DNA of 64,000 nucleotides, taken from Adineta steineri (taxonomy: Eukaryota > Rotifera > Eurotatoria > Adinetida > Adinetidae). The position numbers and the translations under genes were made by a program. Location of the stretch: the NCBI GenBank assembly GCA_905250115.1, contig CAJNOI010000011.1:951414-1015413 (forward strand), in the 5' to 3' direction. Positions 24,733-35,705 of the stretch are shown here, piece after piece (the first letter of the stretch is position 1; every line of letters starts with the position of its first letter). The notes under the pieces were generated by a model. That model made no database searches. It was not told the DNA's origin and saw only the letters and a list, made by a program, of their open reading frames with translations.

Positions 24733-25152
24733 TCTCGATAGACTAAATTAACACACTATCCGGAGAATAGTTAAGAGTCGGTCACTGGCTAAGCACCGTC
24801 AGAATAAAGGGTACCAGCTTGAGGTATTCCACCGTTGCCCTCACCCTTACTCTCAATATAGTCACCCACTCATTCTGAAAATAGTTCACTTAGTCGACAG
24901 CTGTCAGAAAGATGTTAAAACTTTATTAGTCCTAACTCTACCAAAGAAAAAACATGCCATATATTGCTTTGAAGTAGTCACTCTTCTTAGATAGAAATAC
25001 TAATTTGAAAGCAATGACAAACATTTATTGAAGTCGTCAGCGCAATGGTTTATGATTACATGATTGATAGTTTTTAAAGTTCGACAAACAACGAAAATAT
25101 ATTTTTTTCGATACAAGTCGAATAGTTTACTTGTGTGTGATGATCCGCATAT

Positions 25153-25386
25153 TTATTCCTTGGAGCCACGGTTGTATCGCTCGTTGTTAGGATTCAGTTG
25201 ATTTGCGTGGTTATCAAGGTCGGCCTTGTCTCCCCGGCCATTATAACCTGGTGTATGCCCTTCGTACAGAGGATGATTCGGATTACATTGGTTACATTTG
25301 TTATTGTTGTCCGGCGAAGCAAGGTAGTGCAGGTCACTTCTGTTATCATTGTCCGATGAAGCAAGGTCACTCTGGTCAGATCCCAT
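25153..25386 (-). CDS. Possible small hydrophilic disordered protein (77 aa)
   Basis: An ATG-initiated frame of 77 aa, rich in Asn, Asp, Ser and Gly, with an internal near-repeat (SDLASSDNDN, then LHYLASPDNNN). The stretch is visibly more GC-rich than its surroundings. No family is recognised. The opposite strand is also open but lacks an ATG. It could be a lone gene, an exon, or chance in a low-complexity segment. Confidence 0.3.
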   Translation of the reverse strand: MGSDQSDLASSDNDNRSDLHYLASPDNNNKCNQCNPNHPLYEGHTPGYNGRGDKADLDNHANQLNPNNERYNRGSKE

Positions 25387-26132
25387 TTCTGCAGCGCCCT
25401 AACGTGTAAATTTTTCTTGAAGAATTCAGTGAATGTAAGTACGCAGTTGAATGTTTTCTTCCGCTGTTGCTAATGTTCCGGTGCAATATAGAACGTCTTT
25501 TCTAGACCGTCTCGCTTGTTTTTTGTTAGAATATAGTATATTTATCTATGAGACAAAATAAAAAGATTTTATTCCTTTTGCTTGCATCACTTGGTATGCG
25601 GGGCTGAAATAAATGAGAGGGCATAATCGAGGAATTGAAGAAAAGAACAGCAAAAACTGCGCACTATCAAAATTTGACTGAATTGTAGGAGAGAAAATAT
25701 CGTCGTCAACGTCAATAAAATGACGTCTCAATTTGCGGTGTTGCCATCTCTTCTGCTTCTTAGATTGTTTTTATCTTTTAGATTTACAATGGAACCTCTC
25801 AATATTTTAGCCGATCATTTTGTCAAAATAATCATTTAATAGAAAGTTAGATTGTAAGATTCGATCAACTTTAAATGCTATTACTTTCTCTTAGAGTATG
25901 GCTTTGGATGTGGATCGGGTGGGAGGGAAGGGGAGTCGGTGAAGGTGAGTGTGAGTGTGACGATTTCAGGCCCAGGGTAGAGCGGTATAAAATTTCGTAT
26001 ATGTACACTTTATTCTTTGAAAGAAATCGCCCCCTCCCCAAACTGAATATTCCTCGTGCCTTATATAGCACTCCAAACATTCAGTAGCATCACACAGAAA
26101 GGAAAGACGTCAAACGATAATAGTCCTGAAGG

Positions 26133-26316
26133 CATGACAAATATCAAAGGGTGATGGTATCGAAAACATGACAAATATCAAATTTGATAGCATCGAAAAC
26201 ATGACAAAATATCAAGAGGTGATAGTATCGAAAACATGACAAATATCAAGAGGTGATAGTATCGAAAACATGACAAATATCAAAAAGTAAGAGTACTAAA
26301 AGCAAGAACAAATATT
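26133..26316 (+). repeat. Tandem repeat, about 34-35 bp unit, five copies
   Basis: Units begin CATGACAAATATCAA and contain GATAGTATCGAAAA. Starts are near 26133, 26167, 26200, 26235 and 26269, and the last copy is degenerate. Non-coding. Confidence 0.85.
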
Positions 26317-26362
26317 AAAGTGCACACCGAAAAAAGAAACCGAGACATCGTTTGACTTGGCA

Positions 26363-26418
26363 GTGAGGATGTGGATGTGGTTATTCTACTCATTCCACAC
26401 CCACACCAACACCCTCAA
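26363..26418. repeat. Telomere-like hairpin 3
   Basis: Left arm GTGAGGATGTGGATGTGG and right arm CCACACCCACACCAACACCC flank TTATTCTACTCATT, the reverse complement of the core in hairpins 1 and 4. Confidence 0.7.
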
Positions 26419-26420
26419 AA

Positions 26421-26655
26421 TAGTACTCGAGTTTCATTCGGCTACGAAACACAACGCGAAGCTCCATATCGAAATGATGATTTCAAGATTTCCAGACGTT
26501 TCTCAATATTCACGACTGTCTTAGGATTTGATGAATTTATATATCGTCAAGTTACAGGAGGTACTAATTCGATAATTTATACTAACATATGTTGAAAGAA
26601 CACTAATGATTCATTGTTTAATAGTTTATAAAGAATGCAAAATATGTCTTGAGGG
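26421..26655 (+). repeat. Dispersed repeat R3, copy 2
   Basis: Direct repeat of 22075-22310. This copy keeps an open plus-strand frame of about 57 codons from the Arg-Val-Ser-Phe-Gly region near 26430 to 26595, while copy 1 has stops in it, so R3 may derive from an exon I do not recognise. Confidence 0.75.
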
Positions 26656-26742
26656 TAGGGGTATGGTGTGGGGTGGGGTGGATGTGGATGTGTGTATAAC
26701 CGTGAGTGTGGAATGAGTAGAGTACCCGCCCCCACCCTCAAG
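26650..26742. repeat. Telomere-like hairpin 4
   Basis: Left arm TTGAGGGTAGGGGTATGG with GGTGTGGGGTGGGGTGGATG, core GAATGAGTAGAGTACC, right arm CCGCCCCCACCCTCAAG. The most G-rich member; overlaps the end of R3 copy 2. Confidence 0.75.
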
Positions 26743-28198
26743 ATGGTTTTTAAGCCATCAAAGTATTCTTCACCATGCTTTTCATACATTAACTCATCTA
26801 TTCAATGAAACTATAGTGAAAGACGAATGAGAAAGAAAAAAGAATATGCAACTGTGCTTTTCTTTTTGAATTCGCTTATTTATACTCTCTTTATTCTGAA
26901 AAACGAAAACACATACAAGGACGAAAACAGAATGGAAAGAATAATAAAATTCCATTAACGTTTGTTTGTTTCGTTGTCAATGTACTTTTTTTTATCAATT
27001 TTTCTTTCTCCTTATATTTGCATTTTAAACAACTACCTATAGATCACTATTCTTAATAGTAACATTTTATCTTTACATTCAAACGAAAAGAAATTATTTG
27101 CGTCTTATATCGTTACTATTGATAATATTTTTCTCCATAGATTTTCATGCAATATGACCTGTAATGAACAGAAGTCTAGTGGTGCATACATGCATACTGA
27201 TGTTCGCTTTTGTCATATTTTTATTTAACTTCTTCTTTTTTATCGACTAAAATCAATATTTATTATATACGAACGGATACTGCATAAATTTTGTTTTTAA
27301 TATGGTTTTTCTGAAATTTTCGATGATTTCTACCACCATATACATACACTATTTATTACAACAACGCCATCCATGTTGTCTTGAAATAGTTGTTCTAGTG
27401 TATTAAAAAATAATAAACAGCACATAATTTGATAAAGATATCATTTCGCAAATTATTTATTTTAATGCGAAAACAAACTTTCATCATATTTAAAATATAT
27501 AGAGTTCCTGAGCATCTCATTTTTTGAGAAAGTTAATTTTATCAATTGCTATCAACAGTTGAAATAGCCATTTGCACCTTAATGAATACAAAATTATTTC
27601 TTTTTTGTTCAACAATATTTTTTTATATTCAAATTATGAAAAAATTTCTTAATATTTTTGTGCTTTTTAAAAACTATTTTCAATTGAACACTTTCCTTTT
27701 TCCAACAGAAACAAAAATTTCTTGCAATATTCCATTGTCATAATGGAATTCATTATCTAAAATAAATTAGATAGGTTAGAGAAGTTTCTTTGATCTTACT
27801 TTCATCTATATTAAGTCTACAGTGTTTTTTTCAATCATTAATATGATGTCTGACAAAAGAGTGTGAAAGAAAAAATAATTCGCCGAAAGAATTGTATTTC
27901 TCTTTCTGCCTATATTCGGTGAAAAGAATGTCGCCAACACATCAGCAAACTGCAATAATGATGTAGCCAGAAGCAAGAATCAGTTGGAAAGAATAATAAC
28001 AAAATGGATTAGATTGTTGGCCTCTGTTTTGCTCGTTCTTTCAATAATATTACCAACAAATTTGTTTGTTTTGATCAGTTTTTTGCTTTGCACAACATTA
28101 TTCTCAAACGTAACTAGATGGAGTTTGTCCTTGAGCAACAACAAAAACACGCAAACATTCTAAATCGCCGAAAAATCGAGAAAAAGCAAGTCACTGCC

Positions 28199-28208
28199 TA
28201 TATAAATA
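28199..28208 (+). promoter_or_regulatory. TATA box of the ART-TPR gene
   Basis: TATATAAATA lies 83-92 nt upstream of the ATG at 28291, in a plausible position for a start site near 28230 and a leader of about 60 nt. Confidence 0.5.
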
Positions 28209-28290
28209 AGAATGGTGATCTTTCTTTTCATTCAAACAACAATATCTACTGACAAGTTCACCTCCAACAACAAATTACCACAAGATCAGA

Positions 28291-30198
28291 ATGAACGAAT
28301 CAAAATCAAATCAAAATGCTGCTGCATCATCAAATATTCGGCAACCACAACAACGTATGGCACAAAATTACCTTCTCATCTGGGTAGATGCCAGCATCGA
28401 CCAAGCAGACAAGGACTGCCAAAATGCACTGGCTCAATTGAAGAACGTGATCAACAATGCCAATCTATGTACGGAACCGAATCAGTGCATCCAAACACTC
28501 AACCAGATGGGCAAGGAACGAGCTTTTGTGATAATGTCGGGCTATTTGGGTCAACATTTAGTTCCTGAAATTCATGATGTGCCACAGCTAGATGCCATTT
28601 ACATCTTTTGTGGCAACAAATCCAGGCATGAGGGATGGACTCAAAATTGGAAAAAAATCAAAGGTGTCCATACAAATATCAAAGAAATTTGTCAAGCATT
28701 GCAATTGGTGGTTAAACAATGTGACCAGGACACAATTGCCGTAAGTTTTCTTACGGTAAATGAAATGTCTTCAACTGAGAATTTGAATCAGTTGGAGCCA
28801 ACTTTCATGTATACTCAACTATTCAAGGAGATTCTCCTTGATATTGAATATGATCCCAAGGCAATTCAGGACTTAGCAACATGTTGCCGCGAAGTTTTTG
28901 CTGACAACTCAATTGAATTGCAAGTGATTGACGAATTTGAACGTGACTATGATCCAGAAAAAGCAATATGGTGGTATACATGTGAGTGTTTTACCTACAA
29001 AATGCTCAATCAAGCACTTCGAACTATGGATGCCGATATAATCATTAACATGGGCTTCTTCTTACGTGATATACATCAACAAATTCAACAGCTGCATGAA
29101 CACCAGGCCATTAGTTATGGAAGAAAACCTTTTTTAGTTTATCGAGGACAAGGTCTTATGAAATCAGACTTTGAAAAACTTCAGAAAGCAGAAGGTGGAC
29201 TTATGTCCTTTAACAATTTCTTGTCCACCAGTAAAGATGAAAAAGTGTCCCTCCGTTTTGCTCAAGGTGCTACAACAGAACCAAATAAGATGGGAATTCT
29301 CTTTATAATGTCCATTGATCCTTGCTTGAAATCAGCACCATTTGCCTCTATCAAAGAGAAGAGTTATTTTAAGGAAGAAGAAGAAATTCTCTTCTCAATG
29401 CACACAGTCTTTCGAGTGAATGCAATTAAACAAATAGACAATGAGAATCAACTGTATCAAGTTGAATTAGATTTAACATCGGATGATGATCAACAACTTC
29501 GATTACTTACTGATCGGATACGAGAAGAAGCTGGTGGTAGTACTGGATGGCAAAGATTGGGTAAACTATTGCTTAACATCGGTCAATTTAATAAAGCTGA
29601 AGAACTTTATAATGTATTACTCGAACAGACATCTGATGATGGAGAAAAAGCTCATTATTATGTTTGTCTGGGATATGTCAAAAATCACCAGGCTGATTAT
29701 GAAAAGGCTATTTGGTATTACGAACAAGGACTTGAAATTCAACAAAAAACTCTTCCTTCAAATCATCCTGATTTGGCTACTTCATACGATAACATTGGTT
29801 TGGTGTATGGCAACATGGGAGAATACTCAAAAGCACTTTCATCTCACGAAAAAGCACTTGAAATTCGAGAAAAAACTCTTCCTGCAAATCATCCTGATTT
29901 GGCTACTTCATACAACAACATCGGTAGTGTGTATGATAACATGGGAGAGAACTCGAAAGCACTTTCATATCATGAAAAAGCACTCGAAATTGAACAAAAA
30001 ACTCTTCCTTCAAATCATCCTGATTTAGCTAATTCGTACAACAACATCGCTTCCGTGTATTACAATATGAAAGACTATTCGAAAGCACTCTCATATTTTG
30101 AACGTGCTCTAGACATATTACGACGTGCATTACCTCCAACTCATCCTAATATAAAAAGTGTGAAAAACAGTATTGAAATTGTAAAAAAGAATTTATAA
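28291..30198 (+). CDS. ADP-ribosyltransferase (R-S-E class) with C-terminal TPR array
   Basis: Intronless, 635 aa. An N-terminal alpha/beta module of about 150 residues (AFVIMSGYLGQHLVPEIHD, AIYIFCGN) recurs in the protein encoded at 49924-51858. The central ART domain carries the full R-S-E triad: LVYRGQG (Arg about 285), NNFLSTS (Ser about 312) and FKEEEEILFSM (Glu about 362-365). This is the signature of arginine-type mono-ADP-ribosyltransferases using NAD+. The C-terminal third has kinesin-light-chain-like TPRs (repeated LPSNHPDLATSYDNIG) for partner binding. Such ART-TPR proteins are an expanded family in bdelloid rotifers. No signal peptide, so probably cytosolic. Likely catalytically competent; the target is unknown. 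Confidence 0.9.
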   Translation: MNESKSNQNAAASSNIRQPQQRMAQNYLLIWVDASIDQADKDCQNALAQLKNVINNANLCTEPNQCIQTLNQMGKERAFVIMSGYLGQHLVPEIHDVPQLDAIYIFCGNKSRHEGWTQNWKKIKGVHTNIKEICQALQLVVKQCDQDTIAVSFLTVNEMSSTENLNQLEPTFMYTQLFKEILLDIEYDPKAIQDLATCCREVFADNSIELQVIDEFERDYDPEKAIWWYTCECFTYKMLNQALRTMDADIIINMGFFLRDIHQQIQQLHEHQAISYGRKPFLVYRGQGLMKSDFEKLQKAEGGLMSFNNFLSTSKDEKVSLRFAQGATTEPNKMGILFIMSIDPCLKSAPFASIKEKSYFKEEEEILFSMHTVFRVNAIKQIDNENQLYQVELDLTSDDDQQLRLLTDRIREEAGGSTGWQRLGKLLLNIGQFNKAEELYNVLLEQTSDDGEKAHYYVCLGYVKNHQADYEKAIWYYEQGLEIQQKTLPSNHPDLATSYDNIGLVYGNMGEYSKALSSHEKALEIREKTLPANHPDLATSYNNIGSVYDNMGENSKALSYHEKALEIEQKTLPSNHPDLANSYNNIASVYYNMKDYSKALSYFERALDILRRALPPTHPNIKSVKNSIEIVKKNL

Positions 30199-30354
30199 AG
30201 AATAAGTAATCAATTAATAAAAGAATCTTTTGTCCACTTATTTTGAATTAATTCTATTTTTTAGTGATTCACGCTCGCGTAAAGAGAACAACTCTGTAAA
30301 TAATAAAAACGTAGTGGACAAAGCCGACTGATAAGGTAATACACCTACATACGT

Positions 30355-31345
30355 ATGTGTATAAATGACGTTCTCAGACATATTTACATTTCTAATTCTT
30401 TACGAGAGTGTTCCCTGTAATAAAAGCAAAAATAGCTTATATGGAATTGCATTGTAATAGTAGTGAACGAGGCCTCGTACGATGAATAAAAAGTAGAAAA
30501 ACTGCAATATATATACCGAGATGTCATCAACATTTGGTCTAATTGACTCAACCAATGAGTATTTATTATTAACTAGAACTAAATGAAAAGAATAATCGCT
30601 TATCTATGATGTATCGATCAATTTAGCCATATTCGAAGATATGATGAGTTATAGTCCTCTGATCTCGGATTCAGAATAAGAGAGAAATCGTTTGAAGAAA
30701 TATTTTACAATGATTTCTCATTTTTTTTAACGATCATCACACTTAGGTGTTTGGGAGAGGACACTATAAGATACCAAAATAGATCGGCTAAATTGAATGT
30801 ATGCGCAAAGCAACTGATCTTTACAACAAAAAACATTCTAGATATTTATATTTAACGGAAATGATTCAATGTGATTCTCTACTTCTATATTATGAGATCG
30901 AATATGAATAATAGTCTACGATCGTTGATGAGAAAAAACGGAGATATACGAGTATACGATAGAGAATAATCTAATAAATAACATTCTATTCTTATCTATT
31001 TTGCATTAATATGCTTTTTTCAGGTTGCTGTCGTAAATCATGAAGGTTACTAAGTATTTCTATTTATTTTACTTCATTTATAGACGATCATCTAAATCGA
31101 TTGAATTAATGAATGGTATGCATTTTTATTTTGTTATAATTTATTCATTTGATGAATAGTTGCAAGATTTTGTTTTGAAAAGCTAATGGGCTGCTGATTA
31201 GTGAAGGAGTAAACAAAAAATTAAGTAATCTTGTTTATTTTATATTAAATGGAGATAAGTTCAAATAGTATTACCCTGAAGAATTAAACGAAATCGAGAT
31301 AAAACTAGCCTTGTTCTAGATGATCTAAATTAATACAAAAACACT
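30355..31345 (+). repeat. Dispersed repeat R1, copy 1 (about 1 kb)
   Basis: Matches 46479-47445 in direct orientation along almost its whole length, for example TTTACATTTCTAATTCTTTA near the left end and GATCGAATATGAATAATAGT in the middle, with numerous substitutions and small indels. It begins about 150 nt after the ART-TPR stop codon. No coding frame; origin unknown. Confidence 0.8.
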
Positions 31346-31779
31346 AAACTTTGCTGTTTAAATCGCAACCATGACGGGGAGTATTGAATTGACTGACTGA
31401 ATTGTAGTTTCAATGATTATTCAGATTCCAATAAAGTTTATACAGTTAGTAAAGTTCATATGATTAATTGTTTTCTTTTATGATCTAAATGATTAAGATA
31501 AACTCATCGAATATATTATTTCAACTTTTATTTGATTTAACATTATAACAATGACATTCAAAAGTAATTACTAATATATTTATTATAATTAATAAAATTG
31601 ATCTTCTGTTCCTAGAAATAGAATAAAGAGTAATTAAAGTCATTTATATTTTATATTTTTACATAAAAAATTATATGTAAAGATGAATAACATATCTATT
31701 TTTTCTTGACAGATTGAACTAAATTACACACTAAAAAAGTAAACAATGAAATTTCTTCTTATTCTTGATTCTTAACGAA

Positions 31780-31875
31780 GGGTGTTGATGGGTGTGCATG
31801 TGGATGTAAATGTGGGGGTAGAAATAGGTGAGAGTGAGGGTGTAGGTACTCTACTCATTTCACATCCACTTCTAC
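31780..31875. repeat. Telomere-like hairpin 5
   Basis: G/T-rich left part (GGGTGTTGATGGGTGTGCAT, then GATGTAAATGTGGGGGTAG) and GGTACTCTACTCATTTC followed by ACATCCAC. It carries the same GTACTCTACTCATT core as hairpins 1, 3 and 4. Confidence 0.65.
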
Positions 31876-32570
31876 TATTTTATTAGCTCAAGAGTAATAA
31901 AATACTGCAGAATAATAGAGAATTGTTTTTACTATTATTGCACATAAACAGAAAGACTTCGTAAGCTTCTCAAACTATAAAAAAATTTCACTGTTACTGC
32001 TTTTAGTACTCGAGTTGTCCGTTTTTTATTCTACTCAAATGTTAATAATTTTCAATTTAAGGAGATGCATACAAAAGCATACCATTTCTTTTCATAGACA
32101 GAACAGTGTGGAATCCAAAATTATTTATACGAACAATTACAATATGATCTTTTACATTTTCTATTTTCTTAATATTTCTAAAAGAGAGTCAAGTAGTTTG
32201 ACCAAAACTCTTGTTAGCTAGCTGGGCACCAGTTGGATTGATTCCATTCGATTTTTAAAACTAGTCTTGTTTAGTATAACGGGAACCAAATCGAATAGGA
32301 TTTTGTTACAGATAATCAATATTCATACTATAAGTCAGATAATTAGAAACAGCTAAACTGTATGACTCTCACTCAAGCTCTATGCTGACTACATATTCTG
32401 AAAGGAATTATTTGAAAAAATAGTTTTTCTTGTAGATTATATTTGTATTTACGATCATAATGATGATGAACAATGTTGCTGTTCCTAATAACACGAAATG
32501 CATATTTTTTTCAAATTTCTATATTCTACAAGGATAATTTCAAGAAACAGTCGTGTATAAAAATAATTCA

Positions 32571-32816
32571 ATGTATGGACCAAAATATTCCGCACAAATC
32601 TGTCAAACAACAGATCAAATTATAGTAAAACTCGTCAACCATGAAAGTAATGATCTTATTTTTTTTTCTTCGATTCACTCATCTGCTTCTATTTCACTAG
32701 AACAAATTCTGCACCAAGTTATAAAATATGTATGTTTGATTTTACGATCAAATGACAATGAAAGTCATTTAACCTTTGATGACTATAATCGAGAATGTAC
32801 TATTTTATATCGTTAA
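32571..32816 (+). CDS. Unrecognised 81-aa open frame
   Basis: Starts MYGPKYSAQICQ and ends in TAA. Composition is protein-like, with a hydrophobic segment (ISLEQILHQVIKYVCLIL) but no recognisable motif. It may be a stand-alone small gene, an exon, or a relic. Low support. Confidence 0.25.
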   Translation: MYGPKYSAQICQTTDQIIVKLVNHESNDLIFFSSIHSSASISLEQILHQVIKYVCLILRSNDNESHLTFDDYNRECTILYR

Positions 32817-32983
32817 AGCAATATTAACAAAAACGTTGCTTACAGTTGTTATCTCGACTTTGTTATTTTCCAGTTGATATCATTCTTTTTTCGTTTTTTT
32901 CTTCTAGCAAGTAATTACAACATCATGTGAAATTTATGAAACAAAACAAATATCGGCTCATCTATTGATAAGATCGAGAAGAA

Positions 32984-32992
32984 TATATATAA
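32984..32992 (+). promoter_or_regulatory. TATA box of the F-box/LRR gene
   Basis: TATATATAA lies 46-54 nt upstream of the ATG at 33038. Confidence 0.4.
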
Positions 32993-33037
32993 CCAACATG
33001 TAAGTCTACACAGCACATATTTCACCAACATTCTGCA

Positions 33038-35321
33038 ATGGCAAATCAACATTCCACCAACTTTCTTACATTACCGGTAGAACTTGTCTATCGTATTCTG
33101 GATCTTCAATCGAATTTCACAATCATATGCACAATGAGAAACGTATGTCAACGATTGAACACGATCACAGATAGTTATGATCGATACCAGGTAAACATGT
33201 TTCTATCATGATAGCTTAATTTTTAACTATTGACGTTAATACAACATACGTGAATAAACTATTTCTCACTTAAAATAATTCATCATTTATCCCTTTCTTC
33301 CCAAAAATTCCTTTTTTCTTTATTTTCAATTTCATCTGAATATTCCACGTTTCAAACCAGGTATGATATCATAAATAGACAATATTTAGATAAGAACGTA
33401 AAAAAAGGTATAAAATATTATTATTAGCTTTTGTTACGTGTATCTAAGTACCTTTTGTTCAGATATCATTTCGATAAAAAAAATCAACTTTTGAAAGAAA
33501 TTAAGCTTCGATACACTAGTCCACCTTGTTATAAATAACATTCTCAATATTTCCGTGAGAAATACTTCTTTAAGAACATCCGTGACCATCGGTACAAGTA
33601 ATGGTGGATGTGGATGGAGAGAAGATTGACCCACAACAACATTTACATTCTCATCCAATCACATCCATTCTATCCAGGTGGAATATTTCTTCTAGAAATA
33701 CTACTTCTAAACCAAATTATTTTCCAAACTAATTGCTACGAAACGGATTTTATCTGAAGCGTACCTTCTCGAGGACGAAATTTGGAGGACAATTCGTCAG
33801 CGATATTTTTTATACGAAGTTTCAACAGGCATTCGTCTTCTACTCATAATAAGTTTAACATTACAGAACAAATCGATGTTGCTTCTTGAATACAACTCTA
33901 TGGTGACATGGAAAGCCACTATCGAAATCAATCTACATATTCTCACTTATATCAATCATGCCCATCAATGAGAGACAGTTCGATAGCTTATACATGATTC
34001 TGATACAAAACATATATCGAGTCAGACTAATGAACATGAAAGAAACCTGTCCGCTAACTACTGATAAGAAAATATCTTCTGCCATACCTACAGACTACTA
34101 GCAAGCGCTGCGCCATACTTCGATACGCTCTAAACCATCTACTGCAACACATAGCTAATTGGGCACACATGACTTACACTTTACAATTGTTTTCCGGAAG
34201 AATGACCTACGAGCTATTTTTGACTGACTAAAACGTTTTCCTTCTTTCAAAAACATTCAGAAATTACAGCAACTCAGGAATAAAACATTTCTATTCATAG
34301 TTCACTCATGGTAACTTCTTTTGAGTCTAAATTTTCACAAAACATTCTCGCATACTATGCAGCATATAAAAATCTTAAAATACTCATATTAATATCCATA
34401 AGCCATAGATAGAGGTGCAAACAACATTTAGTTCACTGCTCTAACTCGAGATAACGCCGACCAACTATTCTTTCTATTTATCCGTATTGTGTCTCGACCT
34501 CCACTTTTTCATATAGGCACTCATGACAGTGGATTTCGGATTTTATAGCATCAAAGATGTTAAAGCACAATCTTTGGGTAATGCATTACAGAACAATACA
34601 GTAATTATTATTCTCTCTTTATCTATAGCATTTCTTCGCCACCACTTTTTCATATAGACAATCACAACACTATACCTCTGGTGGAATCAAATTGGAGTAG
34701 TCGGAGCACAATATTTGGGTAATGCATTAAAATACAATACAGTAACTCTCGTCCTTTCTTTATTTATACCATGTCTTTACCTTCACTTTTTCGTCTAGAC
34801 ACTCACAACACTTAACCTTTACGGCAATCAAATCAGAGATGTTGGGGCGCAATATTTGAGTGTTGCATTAGAACACAATACAGTAACTCTTATTCTCTCT
34901 TTATCAATAGTATGTCTTTACCTTCACGTTTTCATATAGACACTCACCAATCTAGATCTCTCGGACAATCAAATCGGAAATGTTGGAGTACAATCTTTGG
35001 GCAATGCAGTACAACAGAACAGGGTAACTTCTATTCTCTCTTTATCTATTCCATGGCTTTACCTCCACGTTTTTATCTAGACATTAACCACGCTACATCT
35101 TGCATATAATCAAATCGGAGCGATTGGAGCACAATATTTGGCTGATGCATTAGAACACAATACAGTAACTCATTGTTTCTTTTTCTATGTCATGTATTTA
35201 CGTACACTTTTACATACAGACACTCAGCAGTCTAGATCTCTCCCAAAACAAAATTGGGGATGATGCAGTACATGTGATCAATGAATTATTGAGACGGAAT
35301 GAAGGAAGAAGAAACTCGTAA
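33038..35321 (+). CDS. F-box-like protein with leucine-rich repeats, one repeat per exon
   Basis: Exon 1 (33038-33190, phase 0) encodes an F-box-like start, FLTLPVELVYRILDLQSN followed by a CTMRNVCQRLN segment. After a 1.3-kb stretch whose splicing I cannot resolve, six phase-0 LRR exons follow: 34517-34600, 34658-34741, 34799-34882, 34940-35023, 35081-35164 (each exactly 84 nt, 28 aa) and 35220-35321 with the stop. Each carries the RNI-type unit TLxxLxLxxNQIGxxGAQYL. Introns are 55-57 nt and closely similar to each other. F-box proteins recruit substrates to SCF ubiquitin ligases; LRR/F-box fusions are expanded in bdelloids. The middle holds an open stretch (about 33680-33971) without an ATG, and a hairpin; possible decay there. 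Confidence 0.7.
33602..33668. repeat. Telomere-like hairpin 6
   Basis: GGTGGATGTGGATGGAGAG pairs loosely with CTCATCCAATCACATCCATT. It lies in the unresolved middle part of the F-box/LRR gene. Confidence 0.55.
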
Positions 35322-35519
35322 ATGGTTATACTCAATGTATTTAGATGGCGAATAAATCGTTGATGATAGTCATACGAGTATCTTTTTTTGTTATATAACT
35401 TTGACAGAAAAATCAAATAAAAACTGCTTGTTTTCAAATTTAATCGGTATTGTGATGATGATAGTTGTTTAGAGTTTTTGGTATTTGGTGAGTATAATGA
35501 TGGTGCTTTCAAAAAAAAA

Positions 35520-35705
35520 GCTGTTAAGTTCGGATCCCGTGCATAAGCTGGACTTCAGTGAGATATGAAAAACTCCAAAAGGATAATTGCCCATACACCC
35601 TCTATCCAGAGTTATAGGTATTTTTACTAAAATTTTAGCCTATGGCATGGTATATATCAATAAATCAAATGACGGTATTTCGATCTGAAATTTTGCCCAC
35701 AAGGA
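35520..35705 (+). repeat. Dispersed repeat R2, copy 1
   Basis: About 185 bp matching 47474-47660 in direct orientation, including GGATAATTGCCCATA and ATGGTATATATCAATAAATC. A stretch GTTCGGATCCCGTGC near its left end resembles a pol III B box, but no A box is placed correctly. Confidence 0.7.

Larger units (their letters stand above)
21792..28198. other. 6.4 kb gene-poor, repeat-rich region
   Basis: No convincing conserved gene. It contains four telomere-like hairpins (about 22283, 24658, 26363 and 26650), a duplicated 240-bp segment (22075-22310 and 26421-26655), a 34-bp tandem repeat (26133-26316) and one small hydrophilic open frame (25153-25386). G/T-rich tracts without a matching arm occur near 25900-25960. 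Short open frames at 23636-23830, 24426-24746 and 25871-26087 follow repeat sequence and look non-coding. Confidence 0.6.
30199..33037. other. Intergenic region with dispersed repeat R1
   Basis: Holds R1 copy 1 (30355-31345) and a telomere-like hairpin (31780-31875). A plus-strand frame from an ATG at 32571 to 32816 has reasonable composition but no recognisable domain or partner exon. Otherwise AT-rich. Confidence 0.55.

Noticed and set aside
24426-24746. Overlapping frames of 106 and 85 codons
   Set aside because: They start outside and run through a telomere-like hairpin; no motif, and composition follows the repeat.
25871-26087. Complementary open frames on both strands
   Set aside because: Low-complexity G/T-rich sequence keeps both strands open; Pro/His/Ser and Gly/Glu runs look non-coding.
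35520-35545. Pol III B-box-like word in repeat R2
   Set aside because: No A box at the right distance on either strand, so it is not called a SINE.
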